DNA of 64,000 nucleotides from Lampropedia puyangensis (GTDB lineage Bacteria; Pseudomonadota; Gammaproteobacteria; Burkholderiales; Burkholderiaceae_C). The stretch covers positions 62,001 to 126,000 of the forward strand of contig NZ_STFG01000005.1 of NCBI RefSeq assembly GCF_004833285.1. The letters run 5' to 3'. This document shows positions 8,877-16,731 of the stretch, piece after piece. Every line of letters begins with the position of its first letter. The first letter of the stretch is position 1. A program made the translations under genes and the position numbers. The notes under the pieces are model-generated. The model was given only the letters and a program-made list of their open reading frames with translations. It was not told the DNA's origin and searched no databases.

Positions 8877-9178
8877 GATGAGTTTGAGCGTAGCAATGGG
8901 AGCTGCTGCATGACATAGGCTAAGCGCAGGAGCTGAATAAGAGACTGCACAGCTACTTGAGCCAGACGTAAGAGAGGGGGCATGAAACCCTGCACATTGC
9001 CATTTTCCAGGCGGCGATAGGCATCCTATTGAATTGACTTGAGGGTAAATACGGAGATCGTCTAGCTGGCACTTTATAGCCAAAAGCATACACTCGCGCC
9101 GAGCCCATAAGAGATTCGTGCAGTGTATGTATAGAGCAAGATAGTGCGGCTCAAACAACGTCTTTGGGAGATCATTCA
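8877..9178. other. Divergent intergenic region between the SDR gene and cstA
   Basis: About 300 bases between two genes that point away from each other, so promoters for both are expected here. I could not pick a convincing -35/-10 pair on either strand, and found no tRNA and no strong inverted repeat. The cstA Shine-Dalgarno, GGGAG at 9166-9170, is the only clear signal. Confidence 0.5.
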
Positions 9179-11257
9179 ATGGTTGAGGCGAATAATAAAC
9201 AGAGGTGGTTGAATCACCTCGGCTGGCTGGCGCTGGCTTTGTTGGGTGCGTGGTCTTTAGGTGTAGTGGCCCTGCGACGCGGCGAAAGTATCAATGCGTT
9301 ATGGCTGGTTATTGCGGCAGTATCTATTTATTTGGTGGCTTATCGATACTACAGCCTGTTCATCGCTACCAAGGTCATGCAGTTGGATCCTCTGCGGGCC
9401 ACTCCTGCAGTGCTTAAAAATGACGGTTTGGATTACATCCCGACCAATAAGCACATTTTGTTTGGTCACCATTTTGCTGCCATTGCAGGGGCAGGCCCTT
9501 TGGTCGGTCCTGTACTTGCAGCGCAAATGGGTTATTTGCCTGGAACGTTGTGGTTGATTGCAGGGGTGGTGTTTGCAGGCGCGGTGCAGGACTTTATGGT
9601 GTTGTTCATCTCAAGCCGCCGCAATGGTCGCTCATTGGGCGAGTTGGTCCGTGAAGAGATGGGGCAGGTGCCCGGCACCATTGCCTTGTTTGGCGCTTTC
9701 CTGATCATGATCATCATTTTGGCTGTGCTCGCTTTGATTGTGGTCAAAGCCTTGGCCGAAAGCCCATGGGGCATGTTCACTGTTCTAGCCACCATCCCAA
9801 TTGCCTTTTTCATGGGCGTATACATGCGCTTTATCCGCCCGGGGCGTATTGGTGAGATTTCGATCATTGGTGTGGCACTGCTGCTGCTGTCCATTTGGGC
9901 TGGTGGTTGGGTTGGGGCTCACCCATACTGGGCTAACATCTTCACATTCACTGGCGTGCAAATCACCTGGATGCTGATTGCCTACGGTGCAATTGCTTCG
10001 GTCCTGCCCGTCTGGTTGCTGCTCGCACCACGTGATTACCTGTCAACCTTCTTGAAAATTGGCACGATTGTGGGCTTGGCCATCGGCATTGTGATCGTCA
10101 ACCCCGAATTCAAAATGCCTGCAGTCACGCAATTTATTGATGGCACTGGCCCGGTCTGGAAAGGCAGCGTTTTCCCATTCATGTTCATCACCATCGCTTG
10201 TGGTGCGGTATCTGGCTTCCATGCTTTGATCTCTTCTGGCACCACACCGAAACTGCTTGATCGTGAACCGCACGCACGCTATATCGGTTATGGCGGCATG
10301 TTGATGGAGTCGTTTGTGGCCATCATGGCCATGGTGGCCGCGACCGTGATTGAGCCCGGCGTCTACTTTGCGATGAATAGCCCTGCCGCCTTGGTGGGCA
10401 GCGATGTGGTATCTGTGGCTGCGGCTGTCTCGCAATGGGGTTTCCATATCACACCTGAGCAGCTCACAGCTGTCGCATCGGACGTCGGCGAAAACACCAT
10501 TTTGGCCCGTGCCGGTGGCGCGCCCACTTTAGCTGTCGGTATTGCTTACATCTTGCATCAGGCGCTGCCGGGTGAGAACACGATGGCATTCTGGTACCAC
10601 TTTGCCATTTTGTTTGAAGCGCTGTTCATTCTGACGGCAGTAGATGCCGGTACACGTGCTGGCCGCTTCATGCTGCAAGATTTGCTGGGCAACTTTATCC
10701 CCGCTTTGAAGAAAACTAATTCCTGGTCGGCCAATATCATCGCCACTGGCGGTTGCGTGGCCATGTGGGGCTGGCTGCTTTATCAAGGTGTGGTTGATCC
10801 ATTGGGGGGTATTAATACCTTGTGGCCATTGTTTGGTATCTCTAACCAGATGCTGGCAGCGATTGCTCTGATGCTGGCGACGGTGGTTTTGGTGAAGATG
10901 AAGCGCGAGCGTTATGCTTGGGTGACCGCGTTACCAGCTGCTTGGCTGTTGCTGTGCACTACAGCGGCTGCGCTGATCAAACTGTTTGATCCCAATCCTG
11001 GCATGGGTTTTATTGCACTGGGCCGCAAATACAGCGAAGCGGTGACGAAAGGCGAAATCGTCGCACCAGCTAAGAGCTTGGAACAAATGAATGCGATCGC
11101 TTTCAATGCGTATACGAATGCGACCTTGACGGCCATTTTCTTGGTGGTGGTTTTCAGCATCTTTGTTTACAGCATCAAAGCCGTGATCAAAGCTAAGCGC
11201 AACCCAGAACGCACCGACAAAGAAACCCCGTTTGTCGCCATTTCAGCCAATGCGTAA
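9179..11257 (+). CDS. cstA: Carbon starvation protein A family transporter
   Basis: Large inner-membrane transporter. The CstA family imports peptides or pyruvate during carbon limitation. The 692 residues contain many hydrophobic segments along most of the length and the family blocks GHHFAAIAGAGPLVGPVLAAQ, VFAGAVQDFMVLFISSRRNGRSLGE, and FHALISSGTTPKLLDRE. I choose ATG 9179 because GGGAG lies eight bases before it; a TTG at 9164 is in frame but overlaps that ribosome site. It is followed by the small YbdD/YjiX gene, its standard partner, after a perfect 13-bp hairpin. Which substrate it carries here cannot be told from sequence. Confidence 0.94.
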   Translation: MVEANNKQRWLNHLGWLALALLGAWSLGVVALRRGESINALWLVIAAVSIYLVAYRYYSLFIATKVMQLDPLRATPAVLKNDGLDYIPTNKHILFGHHFAAIAGAGPLVGPVLAAQMGYLPGTLWLIAGVVFAGAVQDFMVLFISSRRNGRSLGELVREEMGQVPGTIALFGAFLIMIIILAVLALIVVKALAESPWGMFTVLATIPIAFFMGVYMRFIRPGRIGEISIIGVALLLLSIWAGGWVGAHPYWANIFTFTGVQITWMLIAYGAIASVLPVWLLLAPRDYLSTFLKIGTIVGLAIGIVIVNPEFKMPAVTQFIDGTGPVWKGSVFPFMFITIACGAVSGFHALISSGTTPKLLDREPHARYIGYGGMLMESFVAIMAMVAATVIEPGVYFAMNSPAALVGSDVVSVAAAVSQWGFHITPEQLTAVASDVGENTILARAGGAPTLAVGIAYILHQALPGENTMAFWYHFAILFEALFILTAVDAGTRAGRFMLQDLLGNFIPALKKTNSWSANIIATGGCVAMWGWLLYQGVVDPLGGINTLWPLFGISNQMLAAIALMLATVVLVKMKRERYAWVTALPAAWLLLCTTAAALIKLFDPNPGMGFIALGRKYSEAVTKGEIVAPAKSLEQMNAIAFNAYTNATLTAIFLVVVFSIFVYSIKAVIKAKRNPERTDKETPFVAISANA

Positions 11258-11264
11258 ATATTTT

Positions 11265-11300
11265 GCTGGTCGATTGGGTATATCCATCCAATCGACCAGC
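11265..11300 (+). repeat. Perfect 13-bp hairpin between cstA and the YbdD gene
   Basis: GCTGGTCGATTGG (11265-11277) and CCAATCGACCAGC (11288-11300) form a perfect stem with a 10-base loop. It begins 7 bases after the cstA stop and ends directly before the GAAGGAG ribosome site of the next gene. There is no T run. It may protect the 3' end of cstA mRNA or modulate read-through into the small gene. Confidence 0.85.
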
Positions 11301-11317
11301 GAAGGAGTGTTATTAGT

Positions 11318-11521
11318 ATGTTTAAAGACTTGGATATCAAGCAAGTGGGGGCTTATCTAGGGCGTGCGGCTCGGATGATGGTCGGTATGCCTGATTACGG
11401 GACCTACGTCGAGCACATGAAGAAAACGCATCCAGATAAGCCCTATATGTCTTATGAGGAGTTCTTTAAGGAGCGCATCAACGCCCGTTACGGATCAACT
11501 ACGACCAGTCGTTGTTGTTGA
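11318..11521 (+). CDS. YbdD/YjiX family small protein, CstA partner
   Basis: A 67-residue soluble protein of the family that nearly always follows cstA-type genes and is needed with them for pyruvate or peptide uptake in the studied cases. Family blocks are visible: [17 protein letters not shown] at about residues 19-35 and [22 protein letters not shown] at 39-60. A strong GAAGGAG lies before the ATG. The C-terminal end STTTSRCC has two cysteines, unusual for the family. It is separated from cstA by 60 bases that hold the hairpin. Confidence 0.92.
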   Translation: MFKDLDIKQVGAYLGRAARMMVGMPDYGTYVEHMKKTHPDKPYMSYEEFFKERINARYGSTTTSRCC

Positions 11522-11544
11522 GTGTGGCGGGCATCAGCATATGC

Positions 11545-12306
11545 TTAGCCTGCAGATTTCTCCCAGCCTTGCAGCGCATGCACCCACAAGCGCGCAGGCA
11601 ACTTCCACTTCGCTTCAATGATCTCGGCCCGCTGGCGCAACACCGCCATACTGACCTCAATCGGCGCTTTGCGCGCCAGAATCACAGTATTGCCTTCACG
11701 GGTGGGTTTGAAGTGCCACACATTGGCATCGCCAAACGCCGCCGCGATATTGCGCATATTGCGCTCAAAGCTGGAGGTGCGGCCAAACAGGTTGACGGTC
11801 ATGCAGCCGTTGGGGGCCAGCATGCCAAAACAGTCGGCATAAAATTCGGCGCTCTCCAAGACGGGGCCAGCGGCATCGTGGTCGTACAGGTCGATTTGCA
11901 GGGCGTCAATGCTGCTTTGCCAATCCGGGTCTTGCACCGCGTCGGCGGCGTTGGCGACCAGCACTTGCAGGCGCTCGTCATTTTCGGGCAGTCGAAACCA
12001 GCGCATGCAGGCAGCCACCACTTGCGGGTTCAGCTCAATGGTGGTGGTGCGCATGCCCAAGCGTTTGTAGCAAAACTTGGTCAGCGCAGCTGCACCCAAA
12101 CCCAGTTGCATGGCTTGCAAGTCAGCAACTTCTTCGGGCTCCACAAACAGCAGCCAGGCCATCATGCGCTGCACATATTCCAGCTCGATCTCAATGGGCT
12201 TGGCAATGCGCATCGAGCCTTGGATCCATGGGGAGTCCAGGTGCAAATGGCGCACGCCATCTTCCTCGGAGATGCTGACATCGGGTAATTCGTAGGAGTC
12301 TGACAA
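11545..12306 (-). CDS. Spermidine synthase-like methyltransferase-fold protein
   Basis: Class I methyltransferase-fold protein of the spermine/spermidine synthase superfamily. The 253 residues show the substrate-side strand region HLHLDSPWIQGSMRIAKP, the glycine-rich motif LQAMQLGLGAAALTKFCYK at about 80-100, the acidic TTIELNPQVV end of strand 2, and IDALQIDLYDHDAAGPV, where the aminopropyltransferase Asp pair would lie. I place the start at TTG 12306 because AAGGA lies upstream and relatives begin near LPDVSI; GTG 12363 is an in-frame alternative. Burkholderiales proteins of this type are often called spermidine synthase, but the actual substrate is unproven. Confidence 0.78.
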   Translation of the reverse strand: MSDSYELPDVSISEEDGVRHLHLDSPWIQGSMRIAKPIEIELEYVQRMMAWLLFVEPEEVADLQAMQLGLGAAALTKFCYKRLGMRTTTIELNPQVVAACMRWFRLPENDERLQVLVANAADAVQDPDWQSSIDALQIDLYDHDAAGPVLESAEFYADCFGMLAPNGCMTVNLFGRTSSFERNMRNIAAAFGDANVWHFKPTREGNTVILARKAPIEVSMAVLRQRAEIIEAKWKLPARLWVHALQGWEKSAG

Positions 12307-12442
12307 AGCGGTTTTCCTTATGGGTGCGTGTTTGCAGACCTTCCCTAGGTGAAAAGAGTGCACATACGCTGCAAGCTAGCAAAACGCTTATTGTCCACTG
12401 ACTTGGCGTCTTTGGTCGGCTTGGTCGACCTGAGTGATCGAT

Positions 12443-12988
12443 TCAAAGACCAAGAGTCGGCACAAAAGCCGCGCGCCAGGCGTCGATTTTTTGCTCCAGC
12501 CGCATGCTGGCGTTCGCTGGGCTGGTCGAGGGTAGGCGCACCGAGGGCAAACCCAAGTGCTGCAAGCGGGTGTGGTGGCGGTAGCTTTCCTGGCCGTTGT
12601 GGGCAATCAAGGCCAGTTCTGGGCTTTGAGCGTGCAGGTGTTCAAAATCGTTGCAGATGGCAGAGCGTATGGCGCTGTCCAGGCTGCCTTGGCGCTCGCA
12701 ACTGGCGTATACATCCCACAGCCCCACGCCATGCGCGAGCAACCACGCGCAGCGCTCTGCATAAGCGCTGGGTTGTGGATCGCTCGGCCACAGCGCGGCC
12801 ATGATGGGCCAGAAGTGGTTGCGTGGATGGGCGTAGTACTGCTGCTGCGCCAATGAGGCCGCGCCGGGAAAGCTGCCAAGCACCATGATCCGCGTGTGGG
12901 CGTTGGCGATGGGAGCAAGGCCTTGCAGCGTCGGCACTGGGTTGGATGGGGCGGGTGTGGCGTTCACCATGTGGCTTTGCTTATTCAT
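12443..12988 (-). CDS. DNA-deoxyinosine glycosylase (uracil-DNA glycosylase superfamily)
   Basis: Base-excision repair enzyme of the hypoxanthine-DNA glycosylase branch of the UDG superfamily, which removes deaminated adenine. The 181 residues show the first motif, VLGSFPGAASL with YYAHPRNHFWPIM at about 36-64, and the second, LPSTSPANA, near residue 158. Asn in the HPRNHFW block is the likely catalytic residue, as in relatives. It overlaps the TatD nuclease gene by four bases, so the two repair-type enzymes are co-translated. An N-terminal stretch of about 25 residues is low-complexity, and ATG 12970 is a possible alternative start. Confidence 0.88.
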   Translation of the reverse strand: MNKQSHMVNATPAPSNPVPTLQGLAPIANAHTRIMVLGSFPGAASLAQQQYYAHPRNHFWPIMAALWPSDPQPSAYAERCAWLLAHGVGLWDVYASCERQGSLDSAIRSAICNDFEHLHAQSPELALIAHNGQESYRHHTRLQHLGLPSVRLPSTSPANASMRLEQKIDAWRAAFVPTLGL

Positions 12989-13866
12989 AGGCGTTCATTC
13001 AATGCTTGAGCGCTTATGGGGTGAGCCTTTGCATCGGCATCTACATTCGGCAGCAGCTGCGCCAGTTTGGGCAGCGCTGCCAAAGCATTGCGGGTGGTTT
13101 GCGCGGCCCAGGCCTCAAGTTCTACGCCCCGAAGTTCGGCGATGTGTGTCGCAATGCGCGGCAATTCTGCAGGGCTATTGCGTCCTTGCGGCTGGCCTTG
13201 CGCACGGGCTTCGGCATCTACATACAGCCAGTGCGGTGGGATGTCGGGGGAATCGGTTTCCATCACGATGGCATCACAGGGCAGGGTGCTGGCCAATTGG
13301 CGCAATTGCCTGGCGCGTTCATAGGTCATTGCGCCGCCAAAGCCGAGTTTGAAGCCCATGTCTAAAAACGCATGGGCTTGCTGCACGCTACCATTGAAGG
13401 CGTGGGCAATGCCGCCATGCGTGAAATGCGTTTGGCGCAGGTATTTGAGCACGCGGTCCACCGATTTGCGCACGTGCAAAATCACCGGCAATCGCTGGGT
13501 TTTGGCCAGCAGCAATTGTTCATGGAATACGCGTTCTTGCCAGACCGGATCCAGATTAACGAAATAATCCAGGCCAATTTCACCGACGGCGACCAGGCGC
13601 ACATCGCTGTGGTTGGCGCTGAGCATGGCGTCCAGCAGTTGGAGATCATCGGCTTGGCTCTCGGGCGTGTAGAGCGGGTGAATGCCTAGCGCGTAAGCAT
13701 CGCCAAAACGGTGGGCATCTTGTCTGGCATCATCCCAGGTGCGCTGCGCGACTGCGGGAATCACGCAGCAGGCCACGCCCAGCGCACGGGCACGTTCGCG
13801 CTCTTGCGCGCGGTCGGCGGCAAATTCGGGGGCATCCAAATGGCAGTGGGTGTCAATCCAGATCAT
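12985..13866 (-). CDS. TatD family metal-dependent hydrolase / nuclease
   Basis: TIM-barrel metallohydrolase of the TatD family, DNases and 3'-5' exonucleases linked to DNA repair and turnover. The metal-binding residues are all present in order: DTHCHLD at residues 4-10, GEIGLDYF, HVRKS, HAFNGS, and METDSPDIPP. The 293 residues start at ATG 13866 (MIWIDTHCHLD), the usual family start; upstream in-frame codons give an unconserved MPPYHRR. The stop overlaps the start of the deoxyinosine glycosylase gene. The divergent gbsR-like gene begins 100 bases away, and the palindromic operator lies between them, so the regulator could also affect this promoter. Confidence 0.92.
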   Translation of the reverse strand: MIWIDTHCHLDAPEFAADRAQERERARALGVACCVIPAVAQRTWDDARQDAHRFGDAYALGIHPLYTPESQADDLQLLDAMLSANHSDVRLVAVGEIGLDYFVNLDPVWQERVFHEQLLLAKTQRLPVILHVRKSVDRVLKYLRQTHFTHGGIAHAFNGSVQQAHAFLDMGFKLGFGGAMTYERARQLRQLASTLPCDAIVMETDSPDIPPHWLYVDAEARAQGQPQGRNSPAELPRIATHIAELRGVELEAWAAQTTRNALAALPKLAQLLPNVDADAKAHPISAQALNERL

Positions 13867-13915
13867 GCGGCGATGATACGGCGGCATGCAGATGCCTGCA
13901 TTCAGTCGAGCTGAT

Positions 13916-13949
13916 TTCTTTTATTTCTGTCTTGACAGAAATAAAAGAA
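13916..13949. promoter_or_regulatory. 34-base perfect palindrome, probable operator of the GbsR-type regulator
   Basis: Sixteen-base arms at 13916-13931 and 13934-13949 mirror each other around two central bases. The core TTATTTCT-N8-AGAAATAA (13921-13944) recurs with the same spacing at 14559-14582, before the downstream operon. The site covers the -35 box of the regulator gene, so binding would block transcription. It probably serves autoregulation. Confidence 0.8.
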
Positions 13950-13959
13950 GGAATAAAAT
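13932..13959 (+). promoter_or_regulatory. Promoter of the GbsR-type regulator gene
   Basis: TTGACA (13932-13937, full match), a 16-base spacer, TAAAAT (13954-13959, five of six). The expected start of transcription is about base 13966-13967, that is at the ATG itself, which suggests a leaderless mRNA. The -35 box lies inside the palindromic operator. Confidence 0.65.
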
Positions 13960-13966
13960 TGCGGCC

Positions 13967-14503
13967 ATGGAACTGAGTCAAAGCGCACACAAATTTGTTC
14001 TCCATTGGGGTGAGATGGGAGTGGCATGGGGGGTTAACCGAACTGTGGCCCAAATCCATGCCTTGCTGTTTTTTCATGGCAAACCGCTCAATGGCGAAGA
14101 GATTGCCCAAACCCTGAATGTGGCGCGCTCCAACGTCAGCAATAGCCTGCGTGAATTGCAAAGCCTGCGTTTGGTGCGGCTGACTCAGGTGCTGGGCGAT
14201 CGGCGCGATTACTACGAAACCTCGCACGATGTGTGGGAGCTGTTTCGCACCGTGGTGCGCGAGCGCAAGGAGCGGGAGTTTCAGCCCACGGTGCAGATGC
14301 TGCGCGACTTGGTGGCCTCGCCCGATTTTGAGCACGAAGCGCCCGATACCCAGGACCGGGTGCGCGAAACCCTGGCCTTGATGGATTCTTTGGGCGTGTG
14401 GGCCGATGAGATGCTGCGCTTGTCGCCCAGCACCTTGGTCAAGGTGCTGAACTTGGGGGCAAAGGTGCAGAAGTTTGTGCGTGGAGACAGTGCAGACAAA
14501 TAG
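13967..14503 (+). CDS. GbsR/MarR family transcriptional regulator
   Basis: DNA-binding repressor-type protein of 178 residues. The winged helix is at about residues 29-75: TVAQIHALLFFHGKPLNGEEIAQTLNVARSNVSNSLRELQSLRLVRL, with the recognition helix in ARSNVSNSLREL. The C-terminal half is helical and likely dimerises. This arrangement matches the GbsR branch of MarR-like regulators, first known from control of choline/betaine genes, but nothing here is a betaine gene. The ATG at 13967 is chosen because an upstream start at 13886 would run through the operator. The same palindrome lies before this gene and before the next operon, so those are its likely targets. Confidence 0.9.
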   Translation: MELSQSAHKFVLHWGEMGVAWGVNRTVAQIHALLFFHGKPLNGEEIAQTLNVARSNVSNSLRELQSLRLVRLTQVLGDRRDYYETSHDVWELFRTVVRERKEREFQPTVQMLRDLVASPDFEHEAPDTQDRVRETLALMDSLGVWADEMLRLSPSTLVKVLNLGAKVQKFVRGDSADK

Positions 14504-14558
14504 TCAGTGGTAAACGCGCATTAGAAAATGGTGGATCACATCCTTTTTATTTGAATAG

Positions 14559-14582
14559 TTATTTCTTTTTAGACAGAAATAA
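14559..14582. promoter_or_regulatory. Second copy of the GbsR-type operator, before the redox operon
   Basis: TTATTTCT (14559-14566), eight bases, AGAAATAA (14575-14582). Half-sites and spacing are identical to the site at 13921-13944, and the right half GACAGAAATAA is the same in both. It lies 68 bases before the first gene of the operon and overlaps its likely -35 box. Confidence 0.75.
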
Positions 14583-14598
14583 ACGAATGAACTGAAAT
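14570..14598 (+). promoter_or_regulatory. Candidate promoter of the DCC/SDR/DoxX/DUF2269 operon
   Basis: TAGACA (14570-14575), 17-base spacer, TGAAAT (14593-14598); each box matches the consensus in four of six bases. The -35 box falls in the same part of the palindrome as in the regulator's own promoter, which supports common repression. Confidence 0.45.
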
Positions 14599-14649
14599 GC
14601 ACGGTAGGTGATGTGTTTGGTAGTCGATGAATTGTTCAAAGGGGGTTCT

Positions 14650-15237
14650 ATGCAAGCAGCTCACAAACCAGCTACTCAGTGGCCGCTAACGGTCTTTTAT
14701 GACCATAGTTGCACCCTGTGCCGCAGCGAAATGCACAATATCAAAGCGCGCGACCATGCAGATGTGCTGCGTTTGGTCGATGCCTCGGATGCGCAAGCGC
14801 TGCTGCCACACGCGCCCGTCAAACCCCAGCAGGACCTAATGGCTTTGCTGCACGCTCGTGATGCGGCGGGTGTTTGGTATGTGGGGGTTGATGCCTTTGT
14901 TGTTATATACAAGGCGACTGATATGGGCTGGGTGGGGCGCATATTGTCTTGGCCAGTGGTGCATTCCATCGCGTCGGCCTTGTACCCCAGCGTGGCGCGC
15001 AACCGCTACCGCATGCCCAGCCGTTGGTTGTCGAATGCGTTTGAGGCCTCGCGCCAACGCGCCAGCAACCGCCAGGCGCAAGCTGTGCAGGCAGAGGCAC
15101 ATTGGCAGGCCAATCGTTGTGAGGCGGGCGCTTGTGAGCTGCGCGACCATGCTCCGACTGCGAATGTGGCAGGCAACCAAGCGGCCGCGCCTGCAGGTCA
15201 TCACGAGGCCAGTGCAAGACCGCATCAGCCTGAATAA
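14650..15237 (+). CDS. DUF393 / thiol-disulfide oxidoreductase DCC family protein
   Basis: Thioredoxin-like protein of the DCC family, function poorly known. The defining motif is at the N-terminus: FYDHSCTLCRSEM, with a CxxC pair at about residues 20-23, followed by the fold's VDASD and YVGVDAFVVIY segments. The C-terminal 55 residues are Ala/Gln/His-rich and hold a second Cys pair (RCEAGACELRDH), an unusual tail. I choose ATG 14650 because AAAGGGGG lies just before it; an upstream ATG at 14608 has no ribosome site. It is the first gene of a four-gene operon with an SDR, a DoxX-like protein and DUF2269. A role in thiol redox exchange is inferred. Confidence 0.88.
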   Translation: MQAAHKPATQWPLTVFYDHSCTLCRSEMHNIKARDHADVLRLVDASDAQALLPHAPVKPQQDLMALLHARDAAGVWYVGVDAFVVIYKATDMGWVGRILSWPVVHSIASALYPSVARNRYRMPSRWLSNAFEASRQRASNRQAQAVQAEAHWQANRCEAGACELRDHAPTANVAGNQAAAPAGHHEASARPHQPE

Positions 15238-15262
15238 ACCCACTATCTAAGGAGATCCAAGC

Positions 15263-16150
15263 ATGAAAGTACTGGTTTTAGGTGGCAAAGGATTTATTGG
15301 CCGGCATATCACCGCTGCCTTGCAGCAGCAGGGCCATCAGGTCGTGCAAGGCGTGTCAGCCCGCCATGCGCAGTCTTTGCAACCGGGCGATGTGGTGGTG
15401 GACTACGCGCGTGATACGCAGGCCGATGTCTGGCTGCCACGTCTTGACGGCGTGGATGCGGTGGTCAATGCCGTGGGGGTCTTGCGCGACACGGCCCAGC
15501 GCCCGATGCGCGCCGTGCACACTGACACGCCCGCAGCCGTGTTTGAAGCCGCCAGACGCCTGCAGCTGGCGCACCTGGTGCAAGTGAGTTCGCTCGGCAT
15601 CTCGCTCAACACCACACCGTATGGCATCACCAAACGGGCGGCTGAGCAAGCCTTGCAAACGCAAATGCAGGCCGGTTTATCGGCCACCTTGGTGCGGCCC
15701 AGCGTGGTGTTTGGCAAGGGCGGTGATAGCTCCAACCTGTTTTTGAACCTGGCGCGTTTGCCTGTGTGTGTATTGCCCGCCGTGGCATGGCGCACGCAAA
15801 TCCAGCCGGTGCATGTGCTGGAGCTGGCCCAAAGCATTGCCCGCATATTGGCCCTGCCACAGGCCGAGCGGCCTACGAGTTTGGATGCGGTTGGCCCGCA
15901 GGCCGTGCCTTTGTCGGGTTTTATTGCCAGCCTGCGTGCGCAACACCAGCGCAAACCGGCGCTGATGCTGAAGTTGCCAGATGGCCTGACCAAGGCATCG
16001 GCCAAAGTGGGCGATTGGGTGCCCGTCACCCCTTGGGGCAGTGAAGCGCTGGGCTTGCTGAGCCATGACAACGTGGCCGATGCCGCAGGCATCACCGCCT
16101 TGCTCGGGCGTGTGCCAACGCATTACAGCCAGCTGATGCAACACGCTTAG
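15263..16150 (+). CDS. NAD(P)-binding SDR family protein (atypical, NDUFA9-like)
   Basis: Atypical short-chain dehydrogenase of 295 residues. The N-terminal cofactor motif is VLGGKGFIGRHITAALQQQG at 5-24. Later parts are typical of the YbjT/NDUFA9-like branch: VVNAVGVLRDT, LVQVSSLGIS, YGITKRAAEQAL and VRPSVVFGKGG. AAGGAG precedes the ATG. In other bacteria this enzyme type is found fused to, or next to, a DoxX-like membrane domain, and here the DoxX-like gene follows directly. It sits 25 bases after the DCC gene. It probably passes reducing equivalents from NAD(P)H to a membrane or thiol partner; that is inference. Confidence 0.87.
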   Translation: MKVLVLGGKGFIGRHITAALQQQGHQVVQGVSARHAQSLQPGDVVVDYARDTQADVWLPRLDGVDAVVNAVGVLRDTAQRPMRAVHTDTPAAVFEAARRLQLAHLVQVSSLGISLNTTPYGITKRAAEQALQTQMQAGLSATLVRPSVVFGKGGDSSNLFLNLARLPVCVLPAVAWRTQIQPVHVLELAQSIARILALPQAERPTSLDAVGPQAVPLSGFIASLRAQHQRKPALMLKLPDGLTKASAKVGDWVPVTPWGSEALGLLSHDNVADAAGITALLGRVPTHYSQLMQHA

Positions 16151-16286
16151 TTTGGTACTCTGATATCGCTCAGCATCTGAGGCGATCTTCACTTTTGAAT
16201 ACACCGGCGGGCGATCAATGCCGCAGGTACGGGGTCACCTCGCCCTAAAAATTGGTTTTTATCAGAACGTAATCGAAGGAGCCCGC

Positions 16287-16715
16287 ATGTATTCAGCAAC
16301 CCGTCAATGGTGCGCGCAGACCGGCATGCCTGCATCGCTGCATTACGCGGTCGTGGCTGTGTGGTTGATGACCGCCTGGGTCAGCTGGTTTGACCACTAC
16401 GGCTTTGGCGTGGCGCTGCTGGCGCAAAGCGGTATGGAGTCGGCTCTACTGCGCAGCAGTCTGATTTACGCAGGCGCTGCCTGGGATGCGCTAATTGGCC
16501 TGGGGCTGCTGTTCTGGCCCTCCAGGCCAATGTACCGCGTAGCCTTGCTGGGCATGCTGGTGATGACCTTGGCGGCCACCGTGCTGCAGCCCAGCTTGTG
16601 GTGGCATCCGCTAGGGCCGTTGTTTAAAAACATTCCGATTGCGGCCGTGCTGTGGTGGGGTAGTCAAGGGCCAGTGGCCAAACCTGAGGCGCGGGTTGAA
16701 AGCCCAGCGCAATGA
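16287..16715 (+). CDS. DoxX-like family membrane protein
   Basis: A 142-residue inner-membrane protein with four hydrophobic segments (YAVVAVWLMTAWVSWF, LIYAGAAWDALIGLGLLF, VALLGMLVMTLAATVL, NIPIAAVLWWG), the DoxX-like architecture. DoxX relatives are small subunits of quinone-linked oxidoreductases. I choose ATG 16287 because GAAGGAG lies before it; the frame is open upstream without a ribosome site. It comes 136 bases after the SDR gene and 16 bases before the DUF2269 gene. The pairing with the SDR suggests a split version of the SDR-DoxX fusion known in other species. Confidence 0.84.
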   Translation: MYSATRQWCAQTGMPASLHYAVVAVWLMTAWVSWFDHYGFGVALLAQSGMESALLRSSLIYAGAAWDALIGLGLLFWPSRPMYRVALLGMLVMTLAATVLQPSLWWHPLGPLFKNIPIAAVLWWGSQGPVAKPEARVESPAQ

Positions 16716-16731
16716 ACACAAGGAGTTCGCT

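Noticed and set aside
13886-13966. Earlier start for the GbsR-type regulator
   Set aside because: It would translate through the palindromic operator and promoter and adds an unconserved Phe/Arg-rich stretch.
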